A DNA stretch of 9,304 bases from an uncultured Lachnospiraceae bacterium (GCA_934394615.1 CAKRRJ010000082.1:1-9304); one strand, 5' to 3'. Positions 1-6,921 are shown, counted from the stretch's first letter. Notes: generated from the letters alone by a model not told the origin. Made by a program: numbers and translations.

Positions 1-95
1 TATTCTTTCTGTACAAAAGGATGTGCATCTTCATTCCCGGAGAGCCATAACTTCATAACCTGCTCTGTATCTGATATGTTAAATTCACGAATCAT
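1..95 (-). CDS. GNAT-family N-acetyltransferase, N-terminal fragment (cut by window edge)
   Basis: The minus strand encodes 31 complete codons starting MIREFNISDTEQVMKLWL and continuing through SGNEDAHPFVQ before the left edge. An MIR-[xx]-D-x-E-x-V-M-x-L-W-L-x-x-N-x-x-A-H-x-F opening is typical of small single-domain GNAT acetyltransferases of the YjaB-like group, which move an acetyl group from acetyl-CoA to an amine. The acetyl-CoA-binding motif lies outside the window, so the substrate cannot be judged. The ATG is supported by AAGGAG six bases upstream (plus-strand ctcctt at 102-107). It overlaps the stop of the upstream MFS remnant as ATGA, a typical translational-coupling arrangement. 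No frame break is visible in the part present. The alternative is a fragment of another GNAT subfamily. Confidence 0.8.
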   Translation of the reverse strand, partial: MIREFNISDTEQVMKLWLSGNEDAHPFVQKE

Positions 96-533
96 TTTTT
101 ACTCCTTGCTTTTAATACATATCGGATTACAACCAAAACAGTAAGCATGATCATGCAAAATCCAGATATCAAAAACCAGATGTTCACTCCTACTTTTTCT
201 GCTAGTGGACTGCTGAAAATCAATCCGATCGGCATTGTAACAGATGATATCAACGTAAATACCGAAAATGTCCGCCCCATCTTTTCTGGAGATATGTTCT
301 CCTGCATATACGCAGTCAATGGAATTGTATGAACATTTCCAAACGCCCCCAAACAGATACAGCATCCTGTAAAGAAAAACCAGCCAATATAAGTTGCTGA
401 TATCGAACCGCAAAACAATGATGAAACACCCATTCCAAGTAGAACAATAAACGAAACTCTTATTTTGTGCTCTACTTTCAGGACACTGGAAAAATAGAAG
501 TGATGATGCCATCATGCCAATTGCAAAAGAAAG
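92..533 (-). pseudogene. C-terminal remnant of an MFS (DHA3-type, macrolide-efflux-like) transporter
   Basis: About the last 145 residues of a normally 400-residue major facilitator pump are recognisable, in two frames. The first frame reads SFAIGMMASSLLF (positions 530 to about 492). The second resumes SSVLKVEHKIRVSFIVLL and continues to the stop at 92-94. The shift falls in a run of five A (490-494), and losing one base there would restore a single frame. The second part carries hydrophobic helices (IGWFFFTGCCICLGAFGNV; a TFSVFTLISS segment; NIWFLISGFCMIMLTVLVV). Between them is the loop AYMQENISPEKMGRTFS, typical of DHA3 pumps, followed by a helix ending MPIGLIFSSPLAEKVG. The first two thirds of the pump are missing: upstream of about 533 the sequence becomes a different gene remnant. 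The 113-residue open stretch from 433 has an internal Met and should not be taken as a complete gene. Its stop overlaps the GNAT start by 4 bp. A real truncation is more likely than a sequencing artefact, because the N-terminal half is absent. Confidence 0.85.
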
Positions 534-717
534 TTACCATTTCTTTCATAGGCTGCCATGCGTATTCACATAATCCATCTGGCTTATGCTCTCCATCGCT
601 AAAAAAAACTGCCCTGGCTTATGAAAAGGACACGCTTCAAAATGAGGAATCGCATACTGTTTTGCTAACTCCTTATCAACCGCTGACTTCAATTGTTATT
701 TTTACATTCTTTTTCAC
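526..717 (-). pseudogene. Broken N-terminal part of a TIGR04076-like small protein
   Basis: Three frames must be joined to read it. The first is VKKNVKITIEVS from a GTG at 715-717. The second is DKELAKQYAIPHFEACPF followed by HKPGQFF. The third is SDGEHKPDGLCEYAWQPM followed by KEMVTFF. Together they resemble the TIGR04076 family: an opening KVKITI strand, a central Cys-Pro then G-Q-x-F, and a D-G-x-x-P-x-G-L-C-x-x-A-W block. The function of that family is unknown. The first break is at the GGTTGATAAG around 675-682. The second is in a run of eight A (601-608), where one extra base would restore frame. The C-terminal third (normally ending in a C-x-D-G-x-R-P-V-x-F-type strand) is absent because the MFS remnant begins at about 520-535. 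GAAGAGG eight bases upstream could serve the GTG; another GTG at 745 in the same frame is also possible. Family assignment is from recalled motifs and is moderately sure; its broken state is clear. Confidence 0.62.
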
Positions 718-912
718 GGAAACAACCTCTTCATTCTTCCTCACATAAAACAAGTCACCTCTTTTATTTCCGGAAGAGGGGAATCGGTTGTGTGCAGAAA
801 AAGACTTGCTGTCCTGGTAATAACCTGAACTCCCGCTCTTGCCCCTGCCTGTTTTATTCAGTTTTCATATGGAACATGTCATGATCTGGTCGAAATCATG
901 CTTTTGGTCTTT
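718..912. other. Intergenic region downstream of tdk, no gene seen
   Basis: About 195 bp lie between the tdk stop and the first remnant. I see a short inverted repeat CATGAT/ATCATG (880-885, 895-900) just after tdk and another, CCTCTT/AAGAGG (758-763, 774-779). Neither is followed by a T-run in the minus direction, so neither is a convincing intrinsic terminator. No conserved reading frame or clear promoter was found. Confidence 0.5.
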
Positions 913-1515
913 TTATTCTGTTTTCCAGAGTTTTCCTTCCTTATAATGTTTTCGGCAGAGCGCCACATAACTTTCGTTGGAGCCCAGCATGATCTGCGCG
1001 CCTTCCCGGACAATTTTTCCATCCGCGTAACGGGTGTTGCACTGCGCCCGCTTTCCGCACCAGCAAACTGTAGGAACCTCCTCGATCACATCCGCAATCT
1101 CCATCAGTCTCCGGGAGCCAGGGAACAGATGGTTTAAAAAGTCTGTCCGCAGACCGTAGCACAGAACTGGAATGTTATAAAAATCTACCATATCTGAAAG
1201 AGTGTCCACCTCATCCGGGGAAAGAAACTGTGCTTCGTCTACCAGAATGGCATTGACTTCTTTTCCACGGTACTGATATTCCCCGCTGTCCCTGGTCCAG
1301 ATTCCGGATACTTCTTTTAAAAATTCATCGACATATCCGGCAGGAGCAGACAGCCCCATCCGGGAACAAATTTCATTTTCCCCGTCACGGTTGTCTGTTC
1401 GCGGCTTTAAAAGCACCGCGTACTGCCCGCGCTCCTCATAGTTGTAGCGCACCATCAAAATGTTGGCAGATTTGGAACTGCCCATCGCGCCATACCGGAA
1501 ATATAATTTTGCCAT
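913..1515 (-). CDS. tdk: Thymidine kinase, type II
   Basis: A cytosolic thymidine salvage enzyme that phosphorylates thymidine to dTMP with ATP. From the chosen start it has 200 residues, normal for the family. Visible motifs are the P-loop GAMGSSKS (9-16), the Walker B/catalytic stretch ILVDEAQFL (90-98, with E94 as likely general base), and the YGLRTDF segment (120-126). A zinc lid follows with CWCGKRA (C151, C153) and CRKHY (C187, H190), the same Cys/His pattern as the E. coli-type enzyme. The nucleoside-binding region near LGSNESYVALC (178-188) is intact. The start is the second in-frame ATG (1513-1515): AGGAGG (1524-1529) is eight bases from it but only two bases from the upstream ATG at 1519-1521. 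The gene lies 65 bp downstream of the small membrane-protein gene with no terminator between them, so the two are probably co-transcribed from the promoter at 1835-1863. No clear terminator follows. Confidence 0.97.
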   Translation of the reverse strand: MAKLYFRYGAMGSSKSANILMVRYNYEERGQYAVLLKPRTDNRDGENEICSRMGLSAPAGYVDEFLKEVSGIWTRDSGEYQYRGKEVNAILVDEAQFLSPDEVDTLSDMVDFYNIPVLCYGLRTDFLNHLFPGSRRLMEIADVIEEVPTVCWCGKRAQCNTRYADGKIVREGAQIMLGSNESYVALCRKHYKEGKLWKTE

Positions 1516-1580
1516 TCCCATAACCTCCTGTTTTCTATATGTGTTCTCAGAAACTTTTCGAGAGTACCTCTATTTCCTTA

Positions 1581-1799
1581 TTATAGAATAAGCCGGATCA
1601 CAAGCCATGCAAGGCCGATCAGGAACAGTACCAGGGCGAATGCCGTGGAAAGTCCGAACAGCAGCGCACCGACTGCCAGTGATAAAACAAATCCGACCAC
1701 GCTTAATACAGCACCGAGAAGCCTTCCGCAGATGCGAATCGCCAGTCCGACACATTTTAAGATCGCGATCAGAAAAACAACTGCAAATAAAACCGCCAT
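1581..1799 (-). CDS. Small hydrophobic membrane protein, 72 residues, unknown function
   Basis: I do not recognise a family. The 72-residue protein is almost entirely hydrophobic. One helix spans about residues 2-20 (AVLFAVVFLIAILKCVGLA), followed by a short basic turn (RICGRLLG). Further membrane segments span about 29-48 and 50-71, the last ending AWLVIRLIL. With so few charges it is probably an inner-membrane protein with two or three passes. The ATG at 1797-1799 has a strong site, GAAGGAG, eight bases upstream (plus-strand ctccttc near 1808-1814), and a good promoter lies just beyond. That makes it a real gene rather than a chance frame. Its stop is 65 bp before tdk, in the same direction, which suggests an operon, though no functional link to thymidine salvage is evident. 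Codon use resembles that of its neighbours. Confidence 0.75.
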   Translation of the reverse strand: MAVLFAVVFLIAILKCVGLAIRICGRLLGAVLSVVGFVLSLAVGALLFGLSTAFALVLFLIGLAWLVIRLIL

Positions 1800-1834
1800 A
1801 CGATTAACTCCTTCTAAAATTTGATTCAGGTTTT

Positions 1835-1863
1835 AGTATAGGCGTTTTTGGCATGATTGTAAA
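1835..1863 (-). promoter_or_regulatory. Sigma-A-type promoter for the membrane protein and tdk
   Basis: On the minus strand, TTTACA (1858-1863) is separated by 17 bp from TATACT (1835-1840). Each hexamer differs from consensus by one base. Transcription would start near 1828, leaving a leader of about 28 nt before the ATG at 1799, which contains the GAAGGAG site. Confidence 0.7.
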
Positions 1864-1876
1864 TATCCGGAATAGG

Positions 1877-1906
1877 ATCTGCTGATTTTACAGAAAATCC
1901 GCAGAT
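1877..1906. repeat. 30-bp near-perfect inverted repeat upstream of the tdk operon promoter
   Basis: ATCTGC (1877-1882) and GCAGAT (1901-1906) enclose GATTTT (1884-1889) and AAAATC (1894-1899) around the loop ACAG. This makes a 13-position stem with a single central mismatch. A second short palindrome, CCGCA-GA-TGCGG (1899-1910), overlaps its right arm. No T-run follows on either strand, so it is not a standard terminator. It sits 14 bp upstream of the -35 element, which allows an operator role. Confidence 0.55.
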
Positions 1907-1938
1907 GCGGCAAGGGAACCTTTTTGAAGTAAAACAGC

Positions 1939-1992
1939 AAAAAGGCAGCCACAGACACAGAAGCGTTCACTGCCCCTGTATCTGCAGCTGCC
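1939..1992 (-). terminator. Rho-independent terminator of the surface-protein gene
   Basis: Read on the minus strand, GGCAGC (1987-1992) pairs with GCTGCC (1944-1949). Inside it AGATACAG pairs with CTGTGTCT, including one G-U pair. The stem is followed directly by TTTTTGCTGTTTT (from 1943 downwards). It lies 17 bp after the stop of the large surface-protein gene. The overlapping pair CCTTTTTG/CAAAAAGG (1919-1926, 1938-1945) could form an alternative hairpin. Confidence 0.75.
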
Positions 1993-2008
1993 AGATTCAG
2001 ATCCGCAA

Positions 2009-5000
2009 TTATCTGCGGACTCCGTTTTCATCTACGGAATAGCCATCCGGTGTCTGGGTGTTAACATACAAAGCACCCTGCGGCATAACATCTTTTTTCG
2101 TATAATTCCATGCTCCGATCATGGAATCCTGAATCCAGCCAGTCTCATTGACTGACCCAAGATGAAAATAGTACCATTTTCCGGAAATTTCTTTCCATCC
2201 GGTTGCCATTGCACCGGTATATGGATCAAGGTAATACCAGTATCCATCAGAATTGTCCAGAAGCCATCCGGTATACATCTGTCCAATGACAGCTCCATTC
2301 GGGTCACAGTAATACCATTTTCCATCTGCAGAACGGAACCATCCAAGCGTCAGATAGCCTTCTGCGTCAAAATGGAACCATTTTCCGCCAATCAGGGTCC
2401 AGCTATCCTTCGGGTATCTGCCAGATGCCCATGCAAACCAGCGGCCTTTCTCATCCTGACGCCAGGTTCCGGCGGAGGAACTGCTGCTGGAAGAATGTTC
2501 CGAACGACTGCTGGAGCTTCCGCTGTTTCCAGAGTTTGTATTATTTCCAGGCTTTTCGCCATCGTCCGTTGTTCCGTTATCTCCAGGCTTTTCATCTTCT
2601 CCCGGTTTGTTATCCTCACCCGGTTTCTCGTTATTGCCCGGTTTCTCATCTTCACCCGGTTTCTCATTATTACCCGGTTTGTCGTTATTACCAGGCTCTT
2701 CCTTCTCTGTGATCACCACGGCATCCTGCAGGACCACGCGATCATTCAGATAGTCCATGTCCGTGATCTGGATCTGCAGTGCGTAACTGCCTGCCGCGAA
2801 CGGTTCTTCCTCTGCGAAGTTCTCTCCGTCAGCACTGTAAGATACCTCATAATCTGGAATCTCTTCTCCTACACCCTGTACGACATAGAGTCCCGGATGC
2901 GCCTGTCCGTCAAATTCATAGGAGACCGGATGAATCTCGATGTCTGCCTGTGCAGGAAGAATCGTGACGGTCACTTCCACCTGTACTGCAGTATAGTTTG
3001 CAGTTTCCGCAAGGCTTACAACAGCCTGGTAGGTTCCAGCATGAAGCGGAATTTCTATCTCAGTTCCTTCCTCATAATAAGCAACGGAAAGTTTCGACTG
3101 CGGATCCTGATTTTCCACAGAATCGATCACGATCTCGTGTGCTTCGCCGTCATAGGTAAAGATCTGCTGGTCTTCAACGGTAATTTCTGGCTGAGCCTTA
3201 TCAATGATCAGATATCCCGTCTGAGGTGCAGTATCTGAATAAATTCCATTTCCGCAGAAACGTACAGTGACACGGTAGATACCAGCATTTACCGGCAGTT
3301 CATCCAGACAGGTTTCTGTGTTTACATCATAGTAGCTGTACTGAATCTCTGCGTTTTCAATCTCAGTTTCCGGTGTCGATGCCAGATAAAGACCTGCCAG
3401 GAACTCCTGTGCTTCCCCGTTATACGTTACATGTTTTGTTGCAAATAAGGTCTCTGCCGTTCCATAATCCTGATCTTCTGCCGGAGCATTTTCCATGATG
3501 CCATCCTTAAACTGAAGAAGTGCAGAAGTGCGTCCGATCACATAGGTGCGCACGATCGGCCAGTTCATATTGTCTCCGTTTAACACATAAGCAGTCTGGG
3601 TATAAATGCCAGGTTTTGCGGATGGTTTGCTGCCACGGTAGAATTCCTGATCGCCATCTTTTCCAACATACAGATACCGGATCTTACTGCTGTCGAGGAC
3701 GGTATTGCTTTCTTTATCCATCAGGGTTGCGCCAAACAGTTCAGACGCCTTTGCCTCATCGAGAACACCGTTTTCATCGAGCGGAATATCTTTATAACTC
3801 AGTACAGAGAACTCATTGTTCCAACGAAGCTCTACATTTTCGGTTTTCGGCAGAATGATCAGGGAACCGATTCCCATGGCCGTCTCATAGTTTGGATCCA
3901 CAACAACCGCAACAACGGTATAACCGCCAGCTTTCTCCGGAGCGCCAAAGACAACCTTAAAGGAAGTTATGCTGTCCGGAAGATATCCGCTGATTGTCTG
4001 GAATGCGTTGATAAAAGCGTCTGTATCAACACCCAGCGCTTTTAATACGGAAAGCAGGGCCTGTCCTTCGGTGGAATTTAATTTTTCCAGAATCTCATCG
4101 ATGGAAGCGCTTTCTCCCAACAGTTTCTCCAGAGACTGCGCAAGGTCAACATTTCCAACAATCGGAATGTTTACCATATAGGAAGGGAACTGTACACAGA
4201 CAGAAGCAGCCAGATCGCTGTTTACGCCTGCGTAGACTTTCAGCACACCTGCGTCAGACGGAACCACTTCCACAAGGTCCGCCGGGATCTCTTCTCCGTA
4301 AATAATGGTCTTGTTCTTCACAGAAACCGATGCTTTTGCCTTTACAATCTCCAGGTCCACAACGACCTCGTTTCCGCGGAAGTCCTCGTTTCCGTTGAAT
4401 TTCAGCTTAAAGGTTCTGGTTCCAACGGAAAGGCTGGAAGCCGATGCGGATTCCAGATTGGTGTACAGCTCAAGTCCTGCAAGCTCACCCGTCTTTACCT
4501 GCATGGAGAACTGATCGATGGACGGCTTTGTGCCGCTGGTCCAGACAATCCGGGCGTACAGTTCCTGTTTCAGTTTCTCTGTATCGGTGGTGTAGGTAAT
4601 CGGTGTGGTAGTAACTGTAAATTCACCGATCGGGCGCGGATCGACAATGGATACAGAAACAGAGATCTCATATTCGCGGTAATCTGCGTTTCCGGTGAAT
4701 GTGATCTTCAGTTCTGGTGTTTTATCTACAGCCAGCATGCCAAGTGTCTGGGCAGTTGACAGGGAAATATCGGTTAATGTGCCCTTTACCGCAAAATCAA
4801 AGCAGTCGATGGATGGCTTTTCTCCGGCACTCTGCCATACGATCTGATCGTATACCGCCTGTCTGAATACTGCAAGATCGTCGGTATAAGCAATCTCTGT
4901 GTTGTCCGGAACCAGGAAGGAAGCCTCTTCGCGCGTATCCTTTAAGACAACTTCCTGCTCAACAGACGTATCCGGATAGCGATCACTTCCTGTCAGGGAA

Positions 5001-6886
5001 ATGCGGATCATTTCGATCGGGTTTCCATCTTCGTCTGCAATGCTGCTCTTTCCGAATTTATGCATTCCGGCACCGGATATTCCACTCGGCGTGTAATCCA
5101 GTTCCTTGTAGGAATTTCCCAGGATGCTGCTTTCCCGCGCCAGATACTCTACTTTCACGGTTCCGTCTGTTTCATCCGGAGCCGGGTAGCTGTTTTCTTC
5201 GTCGATGATCGCGGACTTTAAAAGAGTTTCAAAATCGCTATCCAGTTCTGTGATGTCTTTCTGCCACTGAATTTCCGGCATTCCGCCTTTGGAAATAAGT
5301 TCTGCTTTTTTTATGGCAACCTCAAGGATGAGCGCTTCTGCATCATCGGTAATCTCATCGGCATCTGCTGTATAGGTATAGACGCTGTTGCTGAAATTAC
5401 CATCTTCCAGTGAAATATCTGTACCATTCACCTGGATAGATTCAATTGCGTAACCGTTCTCTGGCTTCAGGCTGATATCACAGGTATCCGGAGTGATATC
5501 AATGGCGGTATCGTCTGATTCCGCGTTGTTATTTACAGAAACCTTTCCGCCGCTGACTTTAACCTGCACGAATCTGGTGAGGGTCTTGGTGTAAGAAACC
5601 TCAATTTTAATGTCATTTACAACTTCGGCTCCATCAATTGTATAAGAGTACACACCTGCTTCGATGTCCTCCGGCAAAGAAACCGGCTCAGAGTAATCCC
5701 CCTCTTCGTCATCCCATACGGAATAGGTTACGACTGGAGCATAGCCTGTGTCCGGCGTGATGGAAAACGAAATATCCGATTCATACTTTATGGATTTCGG
5801 AACTGCTTTGGTTTCTGTGCCGTGGTCCGCAAGACCCTCGACCGTGATGGCTGCGGAATTGATGAATGTTACGGAAGCGCTGGATGCGACACTGGTTGAT
5901 TCCGTACCTCTTTTTTCAGTCTTTGTACGGTTAATGCCCACTTTTACAGTAGGATTTGTACTGCTGTCAAGATATGTTCTTAAAGAATCATACTGCCAGG
6001 GAATCCATACTGTTTTTAAGGAATCTCCATCAATGGAAACCCAGTTCTTATTTCGGTCAGATTTGGTATAGTAATAGTACCATTGATCTGGGGTATCTTC
6101 ATCCTCCTCCAAAAGTGCTGCATTCAGAGCAGCTTCCAGATCCGTCTTCGATGTTATTTTGATCGTTGCATCGGCAGCCATCTGAACTTTCGAAAGCGCT
6201 TCCTCTCCAATCAGGGCGTCAAACTCTGCAGGTAAAAGTTCCTCCTCTGCAGGAATCATAAGGTCTGCGTCCGCTGCTGAATCTAATTCCCCCCGTGCTC
6301 CTTCATTACTGGTTTCCCCATCTTCTTTTTTCACGTCATCACTTTCGGTGTCGTCTGTGCCGCTGCTTTCTCCATCGTTCTCATCCTGACCGGCATCTTT
6401 GTCGGAATCTCCGTGAATGTCATCTTCTAAATCAGAATCTTCCTCCTCATCAGATTCCTGGTCTTTGTTTTCTTTTTCATCGGCTTCTCCAGGATCCGTC
6501 TGATTGTGATTCTGATCTTTGCTGGAATCAGTCTCTTCCTTATTGAAGTTGGAATTTGAATTGGAATCTTTGCTGTCAGAAACGTCCTCACTGCCTTCGG
6601 AATCCTCGGTATCTTCTTTTTCCTCCGAATCTGTCGGATTTGTGTCAGAACTAGAAGCATCTTCCACGGTGTTCTTTTCGCCGTTCTCCGAACCATCCGA
6701 ATCTTCTTTGCCAGAATCCGGTTCAGCTTTTTCGGCAGAATGTTCCTCTGTTATTTCCTCATCGGATTCCGCTCCGGTCTGCAGTGCTGTGCTGCCAGCC
6801 ATTGCTGGTGTTACGGTACTGCCGGATGCAAGCACAATCGCCATACCAAGCGCACAGTGCTGCTTCCAGAATTTTTTCTTTCGCAT
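2009..6886 (-). CDS. Large secreted cell-wall-bound surface protein with MBG-like repeats and choline/glucan-binding-type repeats
   Basis: A 1625-residue protein, probably an exported adhesin or envelope protein. Residues 1-30 form a signal peptide: basic MRKKKFWK, a hydrophobic core, then cleavage after TPAMA. Residues 39-200 are a low-complexity Asp/Glu/Ser stalk. About 241-330 is a unique segment beginning TIKITSKTDLEAALNAAL and containing YYYY. About 335-530 holds two beta-rich modules, each with an ITPDT and a GYA motif. About 665-850 holds two copies of an 80-90-residue module (IVW then PSID, then F-x-GN-x-D-[YF]-R). About 850-1120 is an MBG-like beta domain interrupted by a helical insert (about 912-968). 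About 1150-1395 holds three MBG-type Ig-like modules with TYNGEA, TYDGEA and EFDGQA. Residues 1397-1450 are a Pro-Gly linker, 1451-1474 a Ser run, and about 1475-1600 the GW/KWYY-type cell-wall-binding repeats. It has no LPxTG motif, so attachment is probably non-covalent. Ligand and role are unknown. The start is set by AAGGAG eight bases upstream and by the signal peptide. Confidence 0.93.
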   Translation of the reverse strand: MRKKKFWKQHCALGMAIVLASGSTVTPAMAGSTALQTGAESDEEITEEHSAEKAEPDSGKEDSDGSENGEKNTVEDASSSDTNPTDSEEKEDTEDSEGSEDVSDSKDSNSNSNFNKEETDSSKDQNHNQTDPGEADEKENKDQESDEEEDSDLEDDIHGDSDKDAGQDENDGESSGTDDTESDDVKKEDGETSNEGARGELDSAADADLMIPAEEELLPAEFDALIGEEALSKVQMAADATIKITSKTDLEAALNAALLEEDEDTPDQWYYYYTKSDRNKNWVSIDGDSLKTVWIPWQYDSLRTYLDSSTNPTVKVGINRTKTEKRGTESTSVASSASVTFINSAAITVEGLADHGTETKAVPKSIKYESDISFSITPDTGYAPVVTYSVWDDEEGDYSEPVSLPEDIEAGVYSYTIDGAEVVNDIKIEVSYTKTLTRFVQVKVSGGKVSVNNNAESDDTAIDITPDTCDISLKPENGYAIESIQVNGTDISLEDGNFSNSVYTYTADADEITDDAEALILEVAIKKAELISKGGMPEIQWQKDITELDSDFETLLKSAIIDEENSYPAPDETDGTVKVEYLARESSILGNSYKELDYTPSGISGAGMHKFGKSSIADEDGNPIEMIRISLTGSDRYPDTSVEQEVVLKDTREEASFLVPDNTEIAYTDDLAVFRQAVYDQIVWQSAGEKPSIDCFDFAVKGTLTDISLSTAQTLGMLAVDKTPELKITFTGNADYREYEISVSVSIVDPRPIGEFTVTTTPITYTTDTEKLKQELYARIVWTSGTKPSIDQFSMQVKTGELAGLELYTNLESASASSLSVGTRTFKLKFNGNEDFRGNEVVVDLEIVKAKASVSVKNKTIIYGEEIPADLVEVVPSDAGVLKVYAGVNSDLAASVCVQFPSYMVNIPIVGNVDLAQSLEKLLGESASIDEILEKLNSTEGQALLSVLKALGVDTDAFINAFQTISGYLPDSITSFKVVFGAPEKAGGYTVVAVVVDPNYETAMGIGSLIILPKTENVELRWNNEFSVLSYKDIPLDENGVLDEAKASELFGATLMDKESNTVLDSSKIRYLYVGKDGDQEFYRGSKPSAKPGIYTQTAYVLNGDNMNWPIVRTYVIGRTSALLQFKDGIMENAPAEDQDYGTAETLFATKHVTYNGEAQEFLAGLYLASTPETEIENAEIQYSYYDVNTETCLDELPVNAGIYRVTVRFCGNGIYSDTAPQTGYLIIDKAQPEITVEDQQIFTYDGEAHEIVIDSVENQDPQSKLSVAYYEEGTEIEIPLHAGTYQAVVSLAETANYTAVQVEVTVTILPAQADIEIHPVSYEFDGQAHPGLYVVQGVGEEIPDYEVSYSADGENFAEEEPFAAGSYALQIQITDMDYLNDRVVLQDAVVITEKEEPGNNDKPGNNEKPGEDEKPGNNEKPGEDNKPGEDEKPGDNGTTDDGEKPGNNTNSGNSGSSSSRSEHSSSSSSSAGTWRQDEKGRWFAWASGRYPKDSWTLIGGKWFHFDAEGYLTLGWFRSADGKWYYCDPNGAVIGQMYTGWLLDNSDGYWYYLDPYTGAMATGWKEISGKWYYFHLGSVNETGWIQDSMIGAWNYTKKDVMPQGALYVNTQTPDGYSVDENGVRR
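2087..2464 (-). repeat. Coding repeats: choline/glucan-binding-type cell-wall repeats
   Basis: Residues 1475-1600 of the surface protein contain about five copies of a roughly 20-residue aromatic unit: GKWFHFDAEGYLTLGWF, GKWYYCDPNGAV, GYWYYLDPYTGAMATGW, GKWYYFHLGSVNETGW, and a degenerate first copy. W-Y-Y/F, D-x-x-G and G-W are the conserved positions. Such units hold proteins to choline-bearing teichoic acids or to glucans in other Firmicutes. The tail ends PQGALYVNTQTPDGYSVDEN, a closing segment seen after such repeats. Confidence 0.85.
2573..2698 (-). repeat. 18-bp tandem coding repeat: six-residue Pro-Gly linker
   Basis: Seven consecutive six-residue units of the form x-[KE]-P-G-[NED]-[ND] (for example EKPGNN, EKPGED, NKPGED) occupy residues 1397-1438. 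At DNA level they are 18-bp imperfect direct repeats around plus-strand ctcccggttt/cacccggttt. They probably make an extended, wall-spanning linker between the Ig-like modules and the wall-binding repeats. Such arrays change copy number easily. Confidence 0.9.
6287..6772 (-). repeat. Low-complexity Asp/Glu/Ser-rich coding tract
   Basis: Residues 39-200 of the surface protein consist largely of D, E, S, N, K, T and G, with runs such as ESDEEEDSDLEDD and DSKDSNSNSNFNKEE. There are no cysteines and almost no hydrophobic residues. The repetition is compositional rather than strictly periodic. The segment directly follows the signal peptide and should be a highly acidic, unstructured stalk in the mature protein, possibly able to bind cations. 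Confidence 0.85.
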
Positions 6887-6921
6887 AGTACCCTCTCCTT
6901 TTCATTTTTTGTTAACCCCAC

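Noticed and set aside
99..515. A 138-residue minus-strand frame as a separate gene
   Set aside because: Only its first dozen residues belong to the MFS remnant; after the A5 run it runs out of frame over the intact transporter coding sequence.
880..912. CATGAT/ATCATG hairpin as the tdk terminator
   Set aside because: The stem is only six pairs and no T-run follows in the direction of tdk transcription.
2009..2120. Sortase (LPxTG) anchor at the C-terminus of the surface protein
   Set aside because: The C-terminus has no LPxTG-like motif, no hydrophobic helix and no basic tail beyond a final RR; it ends in wall-binding repeats and a VNTQTPDGYSV tail.
2573..2698. The regular plus-strand repeats as a CRISPR array
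   Set aside because: The 18-bp units are in frame, without unique spacers, and encode the Pro-Gly linker.
2162..3238. A 358-residue plus-strand frame
   Set aside because: It is antisense to the surface-protein gene, with low-complexity F/R/I-rich repeats that simply mirror the Pro-Gly linker codons; it lacks a ribosome binding site and any domain.
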